Part shown: in pieces, positions 25,239 through 33,140 of the stretch | Position numbering within the stretch: position 1 is the stretch's first letter | Layout of the letters: the number at the start of each line of letters is the position of its first letter | NCBI RefSeq assembly: GCF_900156895.1 | Contig: NZ_FTPD01000078.1 | Span: 62,001-126,000 of the forward strand | Origin: Mesorhizobium prunaredense | Lineage (GTDB): Bacteria > Pseudomonadota > Alphaproteobacteria > Rhizobiales > Rhizobiaceae | Length of the DNA stretch: 64,000 nucleotides | Direction: 5' to 3' | Position numbers and translations under genes: made by a program | Notes under the pieces: model-generated | Told to the model about the DNA's origin: nothing | Database searches by the model: none | The model's input: the letters and a program-made list of their open reading frames with translations, nothing else

Positions 25239-26243
25239 ATGACAAGCAACAGACGACGCAATGCACCGGCCATCGAATGGCCGACAGTCTTCCTCGCGTT
25301 TTTCTGCTACGGCACCTGGCTTGCAGCTGGCCTGTCCCTGTGGCCGTCCTATCCGCTGCTGGCGCTGGTCGTTCTGGCCCTGACGGCGGCGCTGCAATCC
25401 TCGCTGGCGCATGAAGTCCTGCACGGCCATCCGACCCGCAATGCGCAGCTCAACGAAGCTTTCGTCTTCGTGCCGATTGGTCTCGTCTGGCCTTTCCGGC
25501 GGTTCAAGACCATTCATCTGCGCCATCATGCCGACGAACGGCTGACCGATCCGCTTGACGATCCTGAAAGCTACTACAAGGCGCTGTGGCGCCATGACGA
25601 ATTGCCGCCGGCGATGAAGTTCCTGCTGAAGATCAACAACACCATGATCGGCCGCCTCATTCTCGGCCCGTGGCTGTCATGCATCGGCTTCTTCATCGAC
25701 GATGCCAGGCAGATGCTCGCCGGCGACAAGGTGATCCGCAAGGCATGGCTGCTGCACGCCATCGGCCTCGCCGTGGTGCTGCCGGTCGTGCAGTTCGGCT
25801 TCGGCATCCCGCTATGGCTCTACATCCTGGTGCCGGTGTGGCTGGGCCAGTCGCTGATCTCGATCCGCACCTTCGCCGAGCATCAGTGGTCGGAGCATCC
25901 GGAAGGCCGTACGGTGATCGTCGAGCGTTCGCCGCTGTCGTTCCTGTTCCTCAACAACAATCTGCATTTCGTTCATCACAAGAGCCCGACGGTGGCCTGG
26001 TACCGGCTGCCGAAGCTGTTTCGCGAGCGCCGTGACGAGTGGCTGCGGATGAACAATGGCTACGCCTATCCGAACTATTTCGCGCTGCTTAGGGCATATG
26101 CCTTCAAGGCCAAGGAGCCGATCGTCCACCCGGTGCTGCGGCGCACGCCGGAACCGGGCCGGGCGTTCAAGCCGCGCGTCAGGGCGCGCAGCCTCAATGG
26201 GCTTGGCAGTGCGCCGGTGCCGGCCGAGCCGCCGAAAGAATGA
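25239..26243 (+). CDS. Membrane fatty acid desaturase-family protein
   Basis: A 334-aa di-iron membrane enzyme with histidine boxes HEVLHGH, HLRHH and HFVHH, and four hydrophobic helices between and around them. Length and box spacing fit the DesA/alkane hydroxylase superfamily. It is divergent from the XRE regulator, and the intergenic region carries an inverted repeat. It sits inside the methyl-group catabolic region, and a distant paralogue is at 4683. Oxidation of a quaternary amine or lipid-linked methyl group is possible, but ordinary acyl desaturation cannot be excluded. Confidence 0.85.
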   Translation: MTSNRRRNAPAIEWPTVFLAFFCYGTWLAAGLSLWPSYPLLALVVLALTAALQSSLAHEVLHGHPTRNAQLNEAFVFVPIGLVWPFRRFKTIHLRHHADERLTDPLDDPESYYKALWRHDELPPAMKFLLKINNTMIGRLILGPWLSCIGFFIDDARQMLAGDKVIRKAWLLHAIGLAVVLPVVQFGFGIPLWLYILVPVWLGQSLISIRTFAEHQWSEHPEGRTVIVERSPLSFLFLNNNLHFVHHKSPTVAWYRLPKLFRERRDEWLRMNNGYAYPNYFALLRAYAFKAKEPIVHPVLRRTPEPGRAFKPRVRARSLNGLGSAPVPAEPPKE

Positions 26244-26328
26244 ATTTTTGGGCATCGCCGGCAGCGATGCCCAGGTGCGCGTCAATGGCCTCGTCAATTT
26301 TTCTCAGCGTATCGATCAAAGTCCCGGC

Positions 26329-27129
26329 ATGAGCGATTTCGTTGCCGGTTTGCCGATGTATGACTGGCCTGAAGAAAGGGGCGAGGTCGATGCCCAATGG
26401 GCACGGCTGCGGGACGCCTTCCGGCAAAAAGGCATCGACGCGCCGCAGACCATCGCTCGCGTCAATGCCGATCTGCGGCCAGTAGAAGGCGGCATCCGCG
26501 ACGCCGCCGGAAGGGTCATCGCGCCCGATCCGGCGACGCTGCCGCCGGACGAATTGGATTTTCACGGCCTCTGGCTGCATCCGGCGCTGCTGTTCGCACA
26601 GGCCTGCTGGGGTCCGATGGAACTTGGGCTGGCGACGCATGTTCAACTGATCGGCCAGCCGCGTTACGACGCGTTCGAGGGCGGGCAGGGTGAACTCTAT
26701 TCGAGCGCGCTCGTGATGCGTGCAGGTGAAGCGCCAACGGTTGCCTCACCGTCCGACGGCAGCCCCCTCATCCCGCTCGATGTCCTGCGTGGCAAGCATT
26801 TTACCTTCAACAGCCTCGATTCCATGTCGGGCATTATCGCGCTGACGCGTGACCTGGAAGCGCTGGGCGAAAGCCTGAACATCTTCTCTGAGCGCAGCGA
26901 AAGCGGTGGCCACCGCGCCTCGATCGTCGCCATTGCGGAGGGCAAGGCCGATGTCGCGGCCATCGACTGCCAGAGTTGGGCCAAGGCGCGGCGCTTCGAG
27001 CAGGCAGCGGAAGCGGTCACGGTCGTCGGCTGGGCAAGGCGGCGCATGGGCCTGCCGTTCATCACTGCCAGAACGACACCGGAAAAGATCGTGGAGGCGC
27101 TGCGCGAGGCGGTCGCGGCGACCGCGTAA
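26329..27129 (+). CDS. PhnD-like phosphate/phosphonate-type substrate-binding protein
   Basis: A 266-aa periplasmic-binding-type protein starting MSDFVAGLPMYDWPE. Typical features are the C-terminal AIAEGKADVAAIDCQSWA element and the FNSLDSMSGIIAL segment found in PhnD-like proteins. No signal peptide is evident at this start, and an in-frame extension upstream also lacks one. No permease or ATPase gene is next to it. It may act as a sensing or carrier protein or depend on a transporter elsewhere. It is convergent with the M24 gene. Confidence 0.78.
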   Translation: MSDFVAGLPMYDWPEERGEVDAQWARLRDAFRQKGIDAPQTIARVNADLRPVEGGIRDAAGRVIAPDPATLPPDELDFHGLWLHPALLFAQACWGPMELGLATHVQLIGQPRYDAFEGGQGELYSSALVMRAGEAPTVASPSDGSPLIPLDVLRGKHFTFNSLDSMSGIIALTRDLEALGESLNIFSERSESGGHRASIVAIAEGKADVAAIDCQSWAKARRFEQAAEAVTVVGWARRRMGLPFITARTTPEKIVEALREAVAATA

Positions 27130-27135
27130 AATCAA

Positions 27136-28503
27136 TCAGCCGCCGAGCAGCCGCTCATCGAGGGGATAGGTCGAAAGCTGCTCGTTGCCGGTTTCGGTGA
27201 TCAGGATCTGCTCCTCGATCTTGACGCCCTCGCGTCCGCCAAGCCGGCCGATATAGCTCTCGACGCAAAGCACCATGCCCGACACAAGCACGCCGTCGGG
27301 CGTGTCTTCGGTCCAGTCGATCGCATGCGGCAGCGTCGGGTATTCGTCTGCCAGGCCGACGCCGTGATAGAGCACGCCGTAACGCGTCGGGAAACAATCT
27401 CCAGGCGGCACCGCCGAGCGTTCGACAAGATCGCGGAACGATGTGCCCGGCTGCATCAGGCCGATGTTGTGGGCGACCTGATCGGCGGCGATGCGAAACA
27501 GCTCGCGTTGCTCGTTGGACGGCTCGGTGTCGCCGCAGAGCCAGGTGCGCGACAGGTCGGCGCAGAAACCGTAAGGGCCGATCAAATCGGTATCGAAAGC
27601 GACGAGATCGCCGGCTGCGATCGTTCGCGACGAGCATTCCTGGAACCAGGGATTGGTGCGCGGGCCAGACGTCAAGAGCCGGGTTTCGACCCATTCGCCG
27701 CCACGCGCGATGTTGCCGCGGTGGAGTTCGGCCCACAGTTCGTTTTCGGAAATTCCTGGCCGCAATGCTGCTTCCATCTCGCCCATCGTCGCCTCGCAGG
27801 CGACGATCGACCGGCGCATGGCCAGGATTTCGTCGGGCGATTTGATCAGGCGTGCGTTTTCCATCAGCGCTTCGCCATTGCCGATCGAGATGCCGAGGCG
27901 GGCGAGCTCTTCGACGCCCTCGGGATTGATGTGATCGACGGCGATGCGACTGACACCGCCGCCATGCTCATTGACCAGATCGGCGATCCCGGCGGCCCAG
28001 CGGCGGACTTTTTGCTCGGTGAGTTCGCCGCTGTAGAGATACATCCACGACACTGCCGGCCGAACCTCGTCGACGACGCCGGAGTGGTCGGAAAGGTGCT
28101 CGCAGGAAAAATAGTCGAACAGCACCACCGGACCTTCGGTGGCAACGAAACAATGTCTTGTCGGATTGTGCGCGACCCAGAGCTGCATATTGGTCGAGTC
28201 GGTCGCATAGCGGATGTTGATCGGATCGTAGAGCAAGGCTCCCGCATAGCCGCGGCGCTTCAGCTCGGCGCGGATGCGGTCGAGCCGGTATTGGCGCATG
28301 GCGGGCAGGTCGGGAGCAGCAATGCCGGCGGCGTGCCACTCGGCTTCCGCCAGTGCGCCGTAGCCAAGCACATGCTGGTTGAGTTCAGCGGCCTTCTGCC
28401 GCGACTTCAGGCGCAACGCATCGATTGAGCCTGCTGCGTCCGGCTCGAACGGCGCGATCCGGCGATGACGACCGAACCGTCGCTCGACGCTCGGATCGCT
28501 CAT
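27136..28503 (-). CDS. M24 peptidase-fold protein with DddP-type active site (possible DMSP lyase)
   Basis: A 455-aa protein of the M24/creatinase family: N-terminal domain about 1-215, pita-bread metal domain 220-440. The metal ligands are Asp304, Asp306, Asp316, His380, Glu415 and Glu430 (AFDTDLIG, CADLSR, LYHGVGLADEYP, CVESY, KIEEQ). Tyr375, His380 and Asp386 also line up, at a constant offset of 9, with the residues I recall for DddP, the iron-dependent M24 enzyme that cleaves dimethylsulfoniopropionate. An Xaa-Pro-dipeptidase or creatinase-like role is the alternative. It is 70 nt downstream of the dimethylglycine dehydrogenase-like gene. Confidence 0.85.
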   Translation of the reverse strand: MSDPSVERRFGRHRRIAPFEPDAAGSIDALRLKSRQKAAELNQHVLGYGALAEAEWHAAGIAAPDLPAMRQYRLDRIRAELKRRGYAGALLYDPINIRYATDSTNMQLWVAHNPTRHCFVATEGPVVLFDYFSCEHLSDHSGVVDEVRPAVSWMYLYSGELTEQKVRRWAAGIADLVNEHGGGVSRIAVDHINPEGVEELARLGISIGNGEALMENARLIKSPDEILAMRRSIVACEATMGEMEAALRPGISENELWAELHRGNIARGGEWVETRLLTSGPRTNPWFQECSSRTIAAGDLVAFDTDLIGPYGFCADLSRTWLCGDTEPSNEQRELFRIAADQVAHNIGLMQPGTSFRDLVERSAVPPGDCFPTRYGVLYHGVGLADEYPTLPHAIDWTEDTPDGVLVSGMVLCVESYIGRLGGREGVKIEEQILITETGNEQLSTYPLDERLLGG

Positions 28504-28573
28504 TTTCCTATCCTCCCGATATCAATCGGCCGCGTGGGTCAGGCCCGAGGGCGGGCCTTTGGGTCCAAAGCTT

Positions 28574-31156
28574 TCAGGATCGCATCTTTTCGCCGCTCGG
28601 GTCGAAAGGCGGCTCGACATTGATGCGGGCTGGTCGTCGGCTTCCGAGGATTTCGATCTCGAACAGTCCGGCGCTCTCGTCCCCGGCCAAGGCCGCTGGC
28701 ACATAGCCTTGCGCCATCGATTCCTGGACGTAATGGGCATAGCCGCCGGAGGTGATCCAGCCGACCACGCGCCAGTCGCCGTCGACGATGCCGCGCACGG
28801 CCGAAGCGCCTTCCGCGGCCCTGGAGCCGCGCACTTCCTTGCCGTCCGTATCGAAACGCGGCGCGCCGTAGCCATGCGGCTTCTCCACCGTGCCGTAGTC
28901 CTTGCCGACCTTGGCCCAGATTGGTTCGTCGCCCATGACGTCGGCGTCCGCGGCATCGACGATGAAGGAGACTCGGCGCAGTTTTGGTCCTTCTGCCTGC
29001 TCCCTGGCTGCCGCTTCCCGTCCGATGAAGTCGTTCTTCTCCAGCTTGACGAAGCGGTCCATCGCCCCCTCGAACGGCCCGTAGATCGGGCGCAGTTCGC
29101 GGAACCAGGTCGGAAAATTCTTTTCCAGGCGCATCGAGAGCAGGGCGCGCATGCCGAAATCGACCAGGCCAAACTCTTCGCCGGCATCTTTGATCGCCTT
29201 GTAGACGAGACGCTGGTAGGCCGGCGCCATCCAGATCTCGTAACCGAGATCGCCGGTATAGGTAATGCGATTGACCATGCAGGGCGCGCCGCCGACCGCC
29301 ATCTTGCGAAAATCCATGAAACGGAAGGCCTTGGTCGAGATGTCGACATCAACCAGTTTCTGCAGAAGGTCGCGTGATTTCGGCCCGGCGATCGACAAGC
29401 CGACCAGCGTCTGGTCGAAGCGGTGAATGCGGACCTGTGACGCCCCTGGACCATCCTTCGGCAGGTGCTTCTCGAACCAGCGCATATGATACTTCTGCGC
29501 GGCCGACGAGCTCCAGATCATGAAGCGCTCTTCGCCCGCCTTGGCGATGGTGAAGTCGCCGATGAGCCTGCCGAACTCGTTCAGCATCGGGGTCAGCACA
29601 ATGCGGCCGGTCTTCGGCATGCGGTTGGTCATCAGCCGGTTGAGGAAATCTTCCGATCCCGGCCCGGAGACTTCGTATTTGGCGAAGTTGGCGATCTCGG
29701 TGACGCCGACCTTCTCGCGGGTGGCGCGCACTTCCTCGCCGATCGGCCCGAAATCGTTGGAGCGATGGAAGGAAACGATGTCCTTCGGCTCGGTGCCTTT
29801 CGGTGCGAACCAGAGCGGGGTTTCGAGGCCCCAGCTATCGCCCATGACGGCGTTGTTGGCCAGCATCGTGTCGTAAAGCGGGGTGGTCTGGGCCGGGCGT
29901 GCCGCCGGCAGTTCCTCGTTGGGAAAGCGGATGGAAAAGCGGCGCGAATAGTTTTCGCGCACCTTGGCGTTGGTGTAGCGCAGTGTCGCCCATTCGCCGA
30001 AACGCGCGACGTCCATGCCCCAGACGTCGAAGCCGGGATCGCCATGGACCATCCAGTTCGACAATGCCAGCCCGACGCCGCCGCCCTGCGAGAAACCGGC
30101 CATGACGGCGCAGGCGCACCAGAAATTGGTCAGGCCCTGCACCGGGCCGACCAGCGGATTGCCGTCGAGCGCGAAGGTGAAGGGACCGTTGATGATCTGC
30201 TTTATACCGGCCTTCTCGATGCCGGGAAAATGCTTGAAGCCGATTTCCAGCGACGGCGCGATGCGATCGATGTCGGGCTGCAGCAATTCGTGGCCGAAAT
30301 CCCACGGCGTGTTGACCGGAGACCACGGCTTGCAGGCTTTTTCATAGGTGCCGAGCAGGATGCCGTTGCGTTCCTGGCGGGTGTAGATCTCGCCCTTGAA
30401 GTCCATAACGCCGATCATCTCGCGGCCGGTCGACTTGTTGAATTCCTCGACCTCCGGCATCGGCTCGGTCAAAAGGTACATATGCTCCATGGCCAGCAGC
30501 GGCAGTTCGACGCCGACCATGCGGCCGATCTCGCGCGCCCACAGGCCGCCGCAGTTGACGACATGCTCGGCATTGACCGTGCCTTGCTCGGTAACGACGT
30601 TCCAGGTGCCGTCGACCTCCTGCGTCAGCTCGACGACGCGGTTGCGCAGCACGATCTCGGCGCCGAGCTTCCTGGCGGCCTTGGCGTAGGCGTGGGTGGT
30701 GCCGGAAGGATCGAGATGGCCTTCGACCGGATCCCACATGGCGCCGACGAAATTGGTCTCGTCCATCAGCGGGAACATCGCCTTGGCCTCTGACGGCGTG
30801 ATCAGCTCGGTGTCCATGCCGAGATAGCGGCCTTTGGCGTGGGCAAGGCGCAGGAAGTCCATGCGCTCGGGTGTGTCGGCCATCATCACGCCGCCGGTCA
30901 GGTGCAGCGAGCAGGACTGGCCGGAAAGCTCCTCGATCTCCCTGTAGAGCTGCACCGTGTAGGCCTGCAGCTTGGCGACATTGGGATCGCCGTTGAGCGT
31001 ATGGAAGCCGCCCGCCGCATGCCAGGACGAACCGGAGGTGAGCTCCGAACGCTCGATCAGCATGATGTCGGTCCAGCCGGCCTTGGCCAGATGGTAAAGC
31101 ACCGAGCAGCCGACGACACCGCCACCGATGACAACCGCTTTTGCATGAGATTTCAT
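28574..31156 (-). CDS. FAD-dependent dimethylglycine/sarcosine dehydrogenase-like protein with GcvT domain
   Basis: An 860-aa two-domain enzyme. Residues 1-370 form a DAO-type FAD domain with GGGVVG at 11-16 and the flavin-attachment motif SSWHAAG (His46). A linker domain follows, and from about 440 a GcvT-like folate domain runs to the end, with a YEVSGPGSEDF-type start and the GLVDFGMRALLSMRLEKN block. This layout oxidises N-methyl groups and transfers the C1 unit to tetrahydrofolate. Substrates could be dimethylglycine, sarcosine or a demethylated betaine. It lies between the M24 gene and MttB copy 2, which fits a stepwise betaine demethylation pathway. Confidence 0.92.
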   Translation of the reverse strand: MKSHAKAVVIGGGVVGCSVLYHLAKAGWTDIMLIERSELTSGSSWHAAGGFHTLNGDPNVAKLQAYTVQLYREIEELSGQSCSLHLTGGVMMADTPERMDFLRLAHAKGRYLGMDTELITPSEAKAMFPLMDETNFVGAMWDPVEGHLDPSGTTHAYAKAARKLGAEIVLRNRVVELTQEVDGTWNVVTEQGTVNAEHVVNCGGLWAREIGRMVGVELPLLAMEHMYLLTEPMPEVEEFNKSTGREMIGVMDFKGEIYTRQERNGILLGTYEKACKPWSPVNTPWDFGHELLQPDIDRIAPSLEIGFKHFPGIEKAGIKQIINGPFTFALDGNPLVGPVQGLTNFWCACAVMAGFSQGGGVGLALSNWMVHGDPGFDVWGMDVARFGEWATLRYTNAKVRENYSRRFSIRFPNEELPAARPAQTTPLYDTMLANNAVMGDSWGLETPLWFAPKGTEPKDIVSFHRSNDFGPIGEEVRATREKVGVTEIANFAKYEVSGPGSEDFLNRLMTNRMPKTGRIVLTPMLNEFGRLIGDFTIAKAGEERFMIWSSSAAQKYHMRWFEKHLPKDGPGASQVRIHRFDQTLVGLSIAGPKSRDLLQKLVDVDISTKAFRFMDFRKMAVGGAPCMVNRITYTGDLGYEIWMAPAYQRLVYKAIKDAGEEFGLVDFGMRALLSMRLEKNFPTWFRELRPIYGPFEGAMDRFVKLEKNDFIGREAAAREQAEGPKLRRVSFIVDAADADVMGDEPIWAKVGKDYGTVEKPHGYGAPRFDTDGKEVRGSRAAEGASAVRGIVDGDWRVVGWITSGGYAHYVQESMAQGYVPAALAGDESAGLFEIEILGSRRPARINVEPPFDPSGEKMRS

Positions 31157-31231
31157 GACGATAGTTCCGTTTTTGAAGAGATTGAATCGAGTGAGCGGGG
31201 CGTGAAAGCAAAGCGGAGAAGGGCGCCGGCT

Positions 31232-31312
31232 GGAATAATCTCACGCCCTTCCTCTGCCCCGCCGACCGGGGGAGAGGTGTCGAGCGAAGCTCGACGGAGT
31301 GGGAGTCGACTG
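31232..31312. repeat. Palindromic intergenic repeat unit
   Basis: The stretch AATCTCACGCCCTTCCTC followed by GACCGGGGGAGAGGTGTCGA and the dyad TCGAGCGAAGCTCGA resembles rhizobial intergenic palindromic elements. It lies between the dehydrogenase and MttB copy 2. It does not obviously share sequence with the composite elements at 48722 and 50785. Confidence 0.55.
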
Positions 31313-31334
31313 TTCATCAAACCGATACAGATGA

Positions 31335-32912
31335 TCAAAAATCGGTCGGCGCGCCGCCTTCGGACCGACGTTTGTCGACGAAGGCGTTGAGCTCCTCGCG
31401 GACAGCCGGGTCCATGTAGGGCTCTTCATAGGAGGCCAGCCGCTCCTTCCACACCCGATTGGCTTTTTCGATAGCTGTCGGCGATCCGGCTTCCGCCCAG
31501 GTCTCGAAATTGCGCCAGTCAGAGATGATAGGCGAATAGAACGCGGTCTTGTAGCGGTCCTGGGTATGCTGGGTGCCGAAGAAATGGCCGCCCGGACCGA
31601 CGTCGCGGATGGCGTCGATAGCCAGTGCTTCCTCCGAAAGGTCGAGCGGGGTCAAAAATTCGGCCACCATCTGCAGCAGATCGATGTCCAGGATGGTCTT
31701 CTCGTAGGAGCAGCGCAGGCCGCCTTCCAGCCAGCCGGCCGCATGCATCATCAGATTGCCGCCGCCCTGTATGGCGCCCCACAGCGAGAACACGCTTTCA
31801 TAAGCGGCCTGTGCGTCGACCGTGTTGGCGGCGCAGGTGTTGGAAGTGCGGTAGGGGATGTTGTAGCGGCGGGCGAGCTGGCCGCCGACCAATTGCGCCT
31901 TCATGTATTCCGGCGTGCCGAAGGCCGGCGCGCCGGACCTCATGTCGACGTTGGAGGTGAAGCCGCCATAGCCGACGGGCGCGCCCTTGCGCACCATCTG
32001 GGCGAAGGCAATGCCGGACAGTGCCTCGGCATTCTGCTGCACCAGCGCACCGGCGATGGTCACCGGCGCCATGGCGCCCGACAGGGTGAACGGCGTCACG
32101 ATGACGACCTGGCCCTTGCTCGACATCTGGATGATGCCTTCCATCATCGGCACGTCGAGCTTGAGCGGCGAATTGGTATTGATGATGGTAAACACCGACG
32201 GCTGTTCGAGAAGCTGTTCGTCGCTGATGCCGCGCGCGATCCTGGTGATCTCGATGCCGTCGACATTGCGCTCCTTGCCGAGCGAATAGATGTGGAACAC
32301 CTTGTCGGTGAGCACGCTCAGATCGCGGATGCATTCGAGGTGCCGGACGGACGGATGGATGTCGATCGGCTCGACCGGATAGCCGCCCGTGCAGTTCAGG
32401 ATGTTGTGCATCTGCGCAAGCTTGAGGAAGTTGCGGTAGTCCTGCTGGTTGCCGGGCCGGCGGCCGCGATCGATGTCGGAACAATTGGGCGCCGACGCCA
32501 TCATCGAGATGATCAGATTGTCGCCGCCGAAGCGGACATTGTGCGCCGGATTACGGGCATGGATGGTGAATTCCGACGGGCAGTGCGAAACCAGCTCGAG
32601 GATCATGTCGCTGTCGAAGCGCACCCGCTCGCTGCCTTCGCGGACATCCGCGCCATGCGCCTTCATGATGCGCCTTGCCTCGTCGTGCAGCACGTCGACG
32701 CCGATTTCCCTGAGAACACGCAGCGAGGCGAGGTGGATCGATTCCAGCTCGTCGTCGGAGACCAGCTTGGTCGGCGTCAGCGGGATTTTCAGCTGACGGA
32801 AAGGCGGCTGCTCGAATGCCGCCGCTGCGCCGGCGCGCTTGCCCGCGCGGCCGCCGCGACGGGCGCGGTCGTTTGCCAATGCCGGTTCGGCGGGATGAAG
32901 GGCGGCGGTCAT
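31335..32912 (-). CDS. Trimethylamine methyltransferase family protein (MttB-like, non-pyrrolysine), copy 2
   Basis: A 525-aa paralogue of the gene at 17751, with INTNSPLKLDVP, PFTLSGAMAPVTIAGAL and TSNVDMRSGAPAFGTPE. There is no in-frame TAG, so it is a non-pyrrolysine member. ATG 32912 has a GAGGA site 5 nt upstream; the open frame extends further but without a start signal. Residues 15-32 are rich in arginine, glycine and alanine, as in copy 1. It probably acts on a different quaternary amine and uses the same corrinoid protein. It is upstream of the FAD-GcvT gene on the same strand, with a 178-nt gap containing a palindromic repeat. Confidence 0.92.
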   Translation of the reverse strand: MTAALHPAEPALANDRARRGGRAGKRAGAAAAFEQPPFRQLKIPLTPTKLVSDDELESIHLASLRVLREIGVDVLHDEARRIMKAHGADVREGSERVRFDSDMILELVSHCPSEFTIHARNPAHNVRFGGDNLIISMMASAPNCSDIDRGRRPGNQQDYRNFLKLAQMHNILNCTGGYPVEPIDIHPSVRHLECIRDLSVLTDKVFHIYSLGKERNVDGIEITRIARGISDEQLLEQPSVFTIINTNSPLKLDVPMMEGIIQMSSKGQVVIVTPFTLSGAMAPVTIAGALVQQNAEALSGIAFAQMVRKGAPVGYGGFTSNVDMRSGAPAFGTPEYMKAQLVGGQLARRYNIPYRTSNTCAANTVDAQAAYESVFSLWGAIQGGGNLMMHAAGWLEGGLRCSYEKTILDIDLLQMVAEFLTPLDLSEEALAIDAIRDVGPGGHFFGTQHTQDRYKTAFYSPIISDWRNFETWAEAGSPTAIEKANRVWKERLASYEEPYMDPAVREELNAFVDKRRSEGGAPTDF

Positions 32913-33140
32913 GATAGTCCTCGTACGCTGCGACGGTGCGGCGGCATAATGGACCGACCGCCGTCCCGCCATTGCGGAGGCGGCGACCACTAGGACGAGG
33001 GAAGCGACATGGACGTTCGCCAGCCGGACGCACCAGGGCGAAACCAGATCTCTGCCCGAACCGTGAAACATGTCACGTTGCGATCACGTCATATTGAGTA
33101 AGTACATTGAATACAAACCGTCCTGAGGGAGACTATTTCC

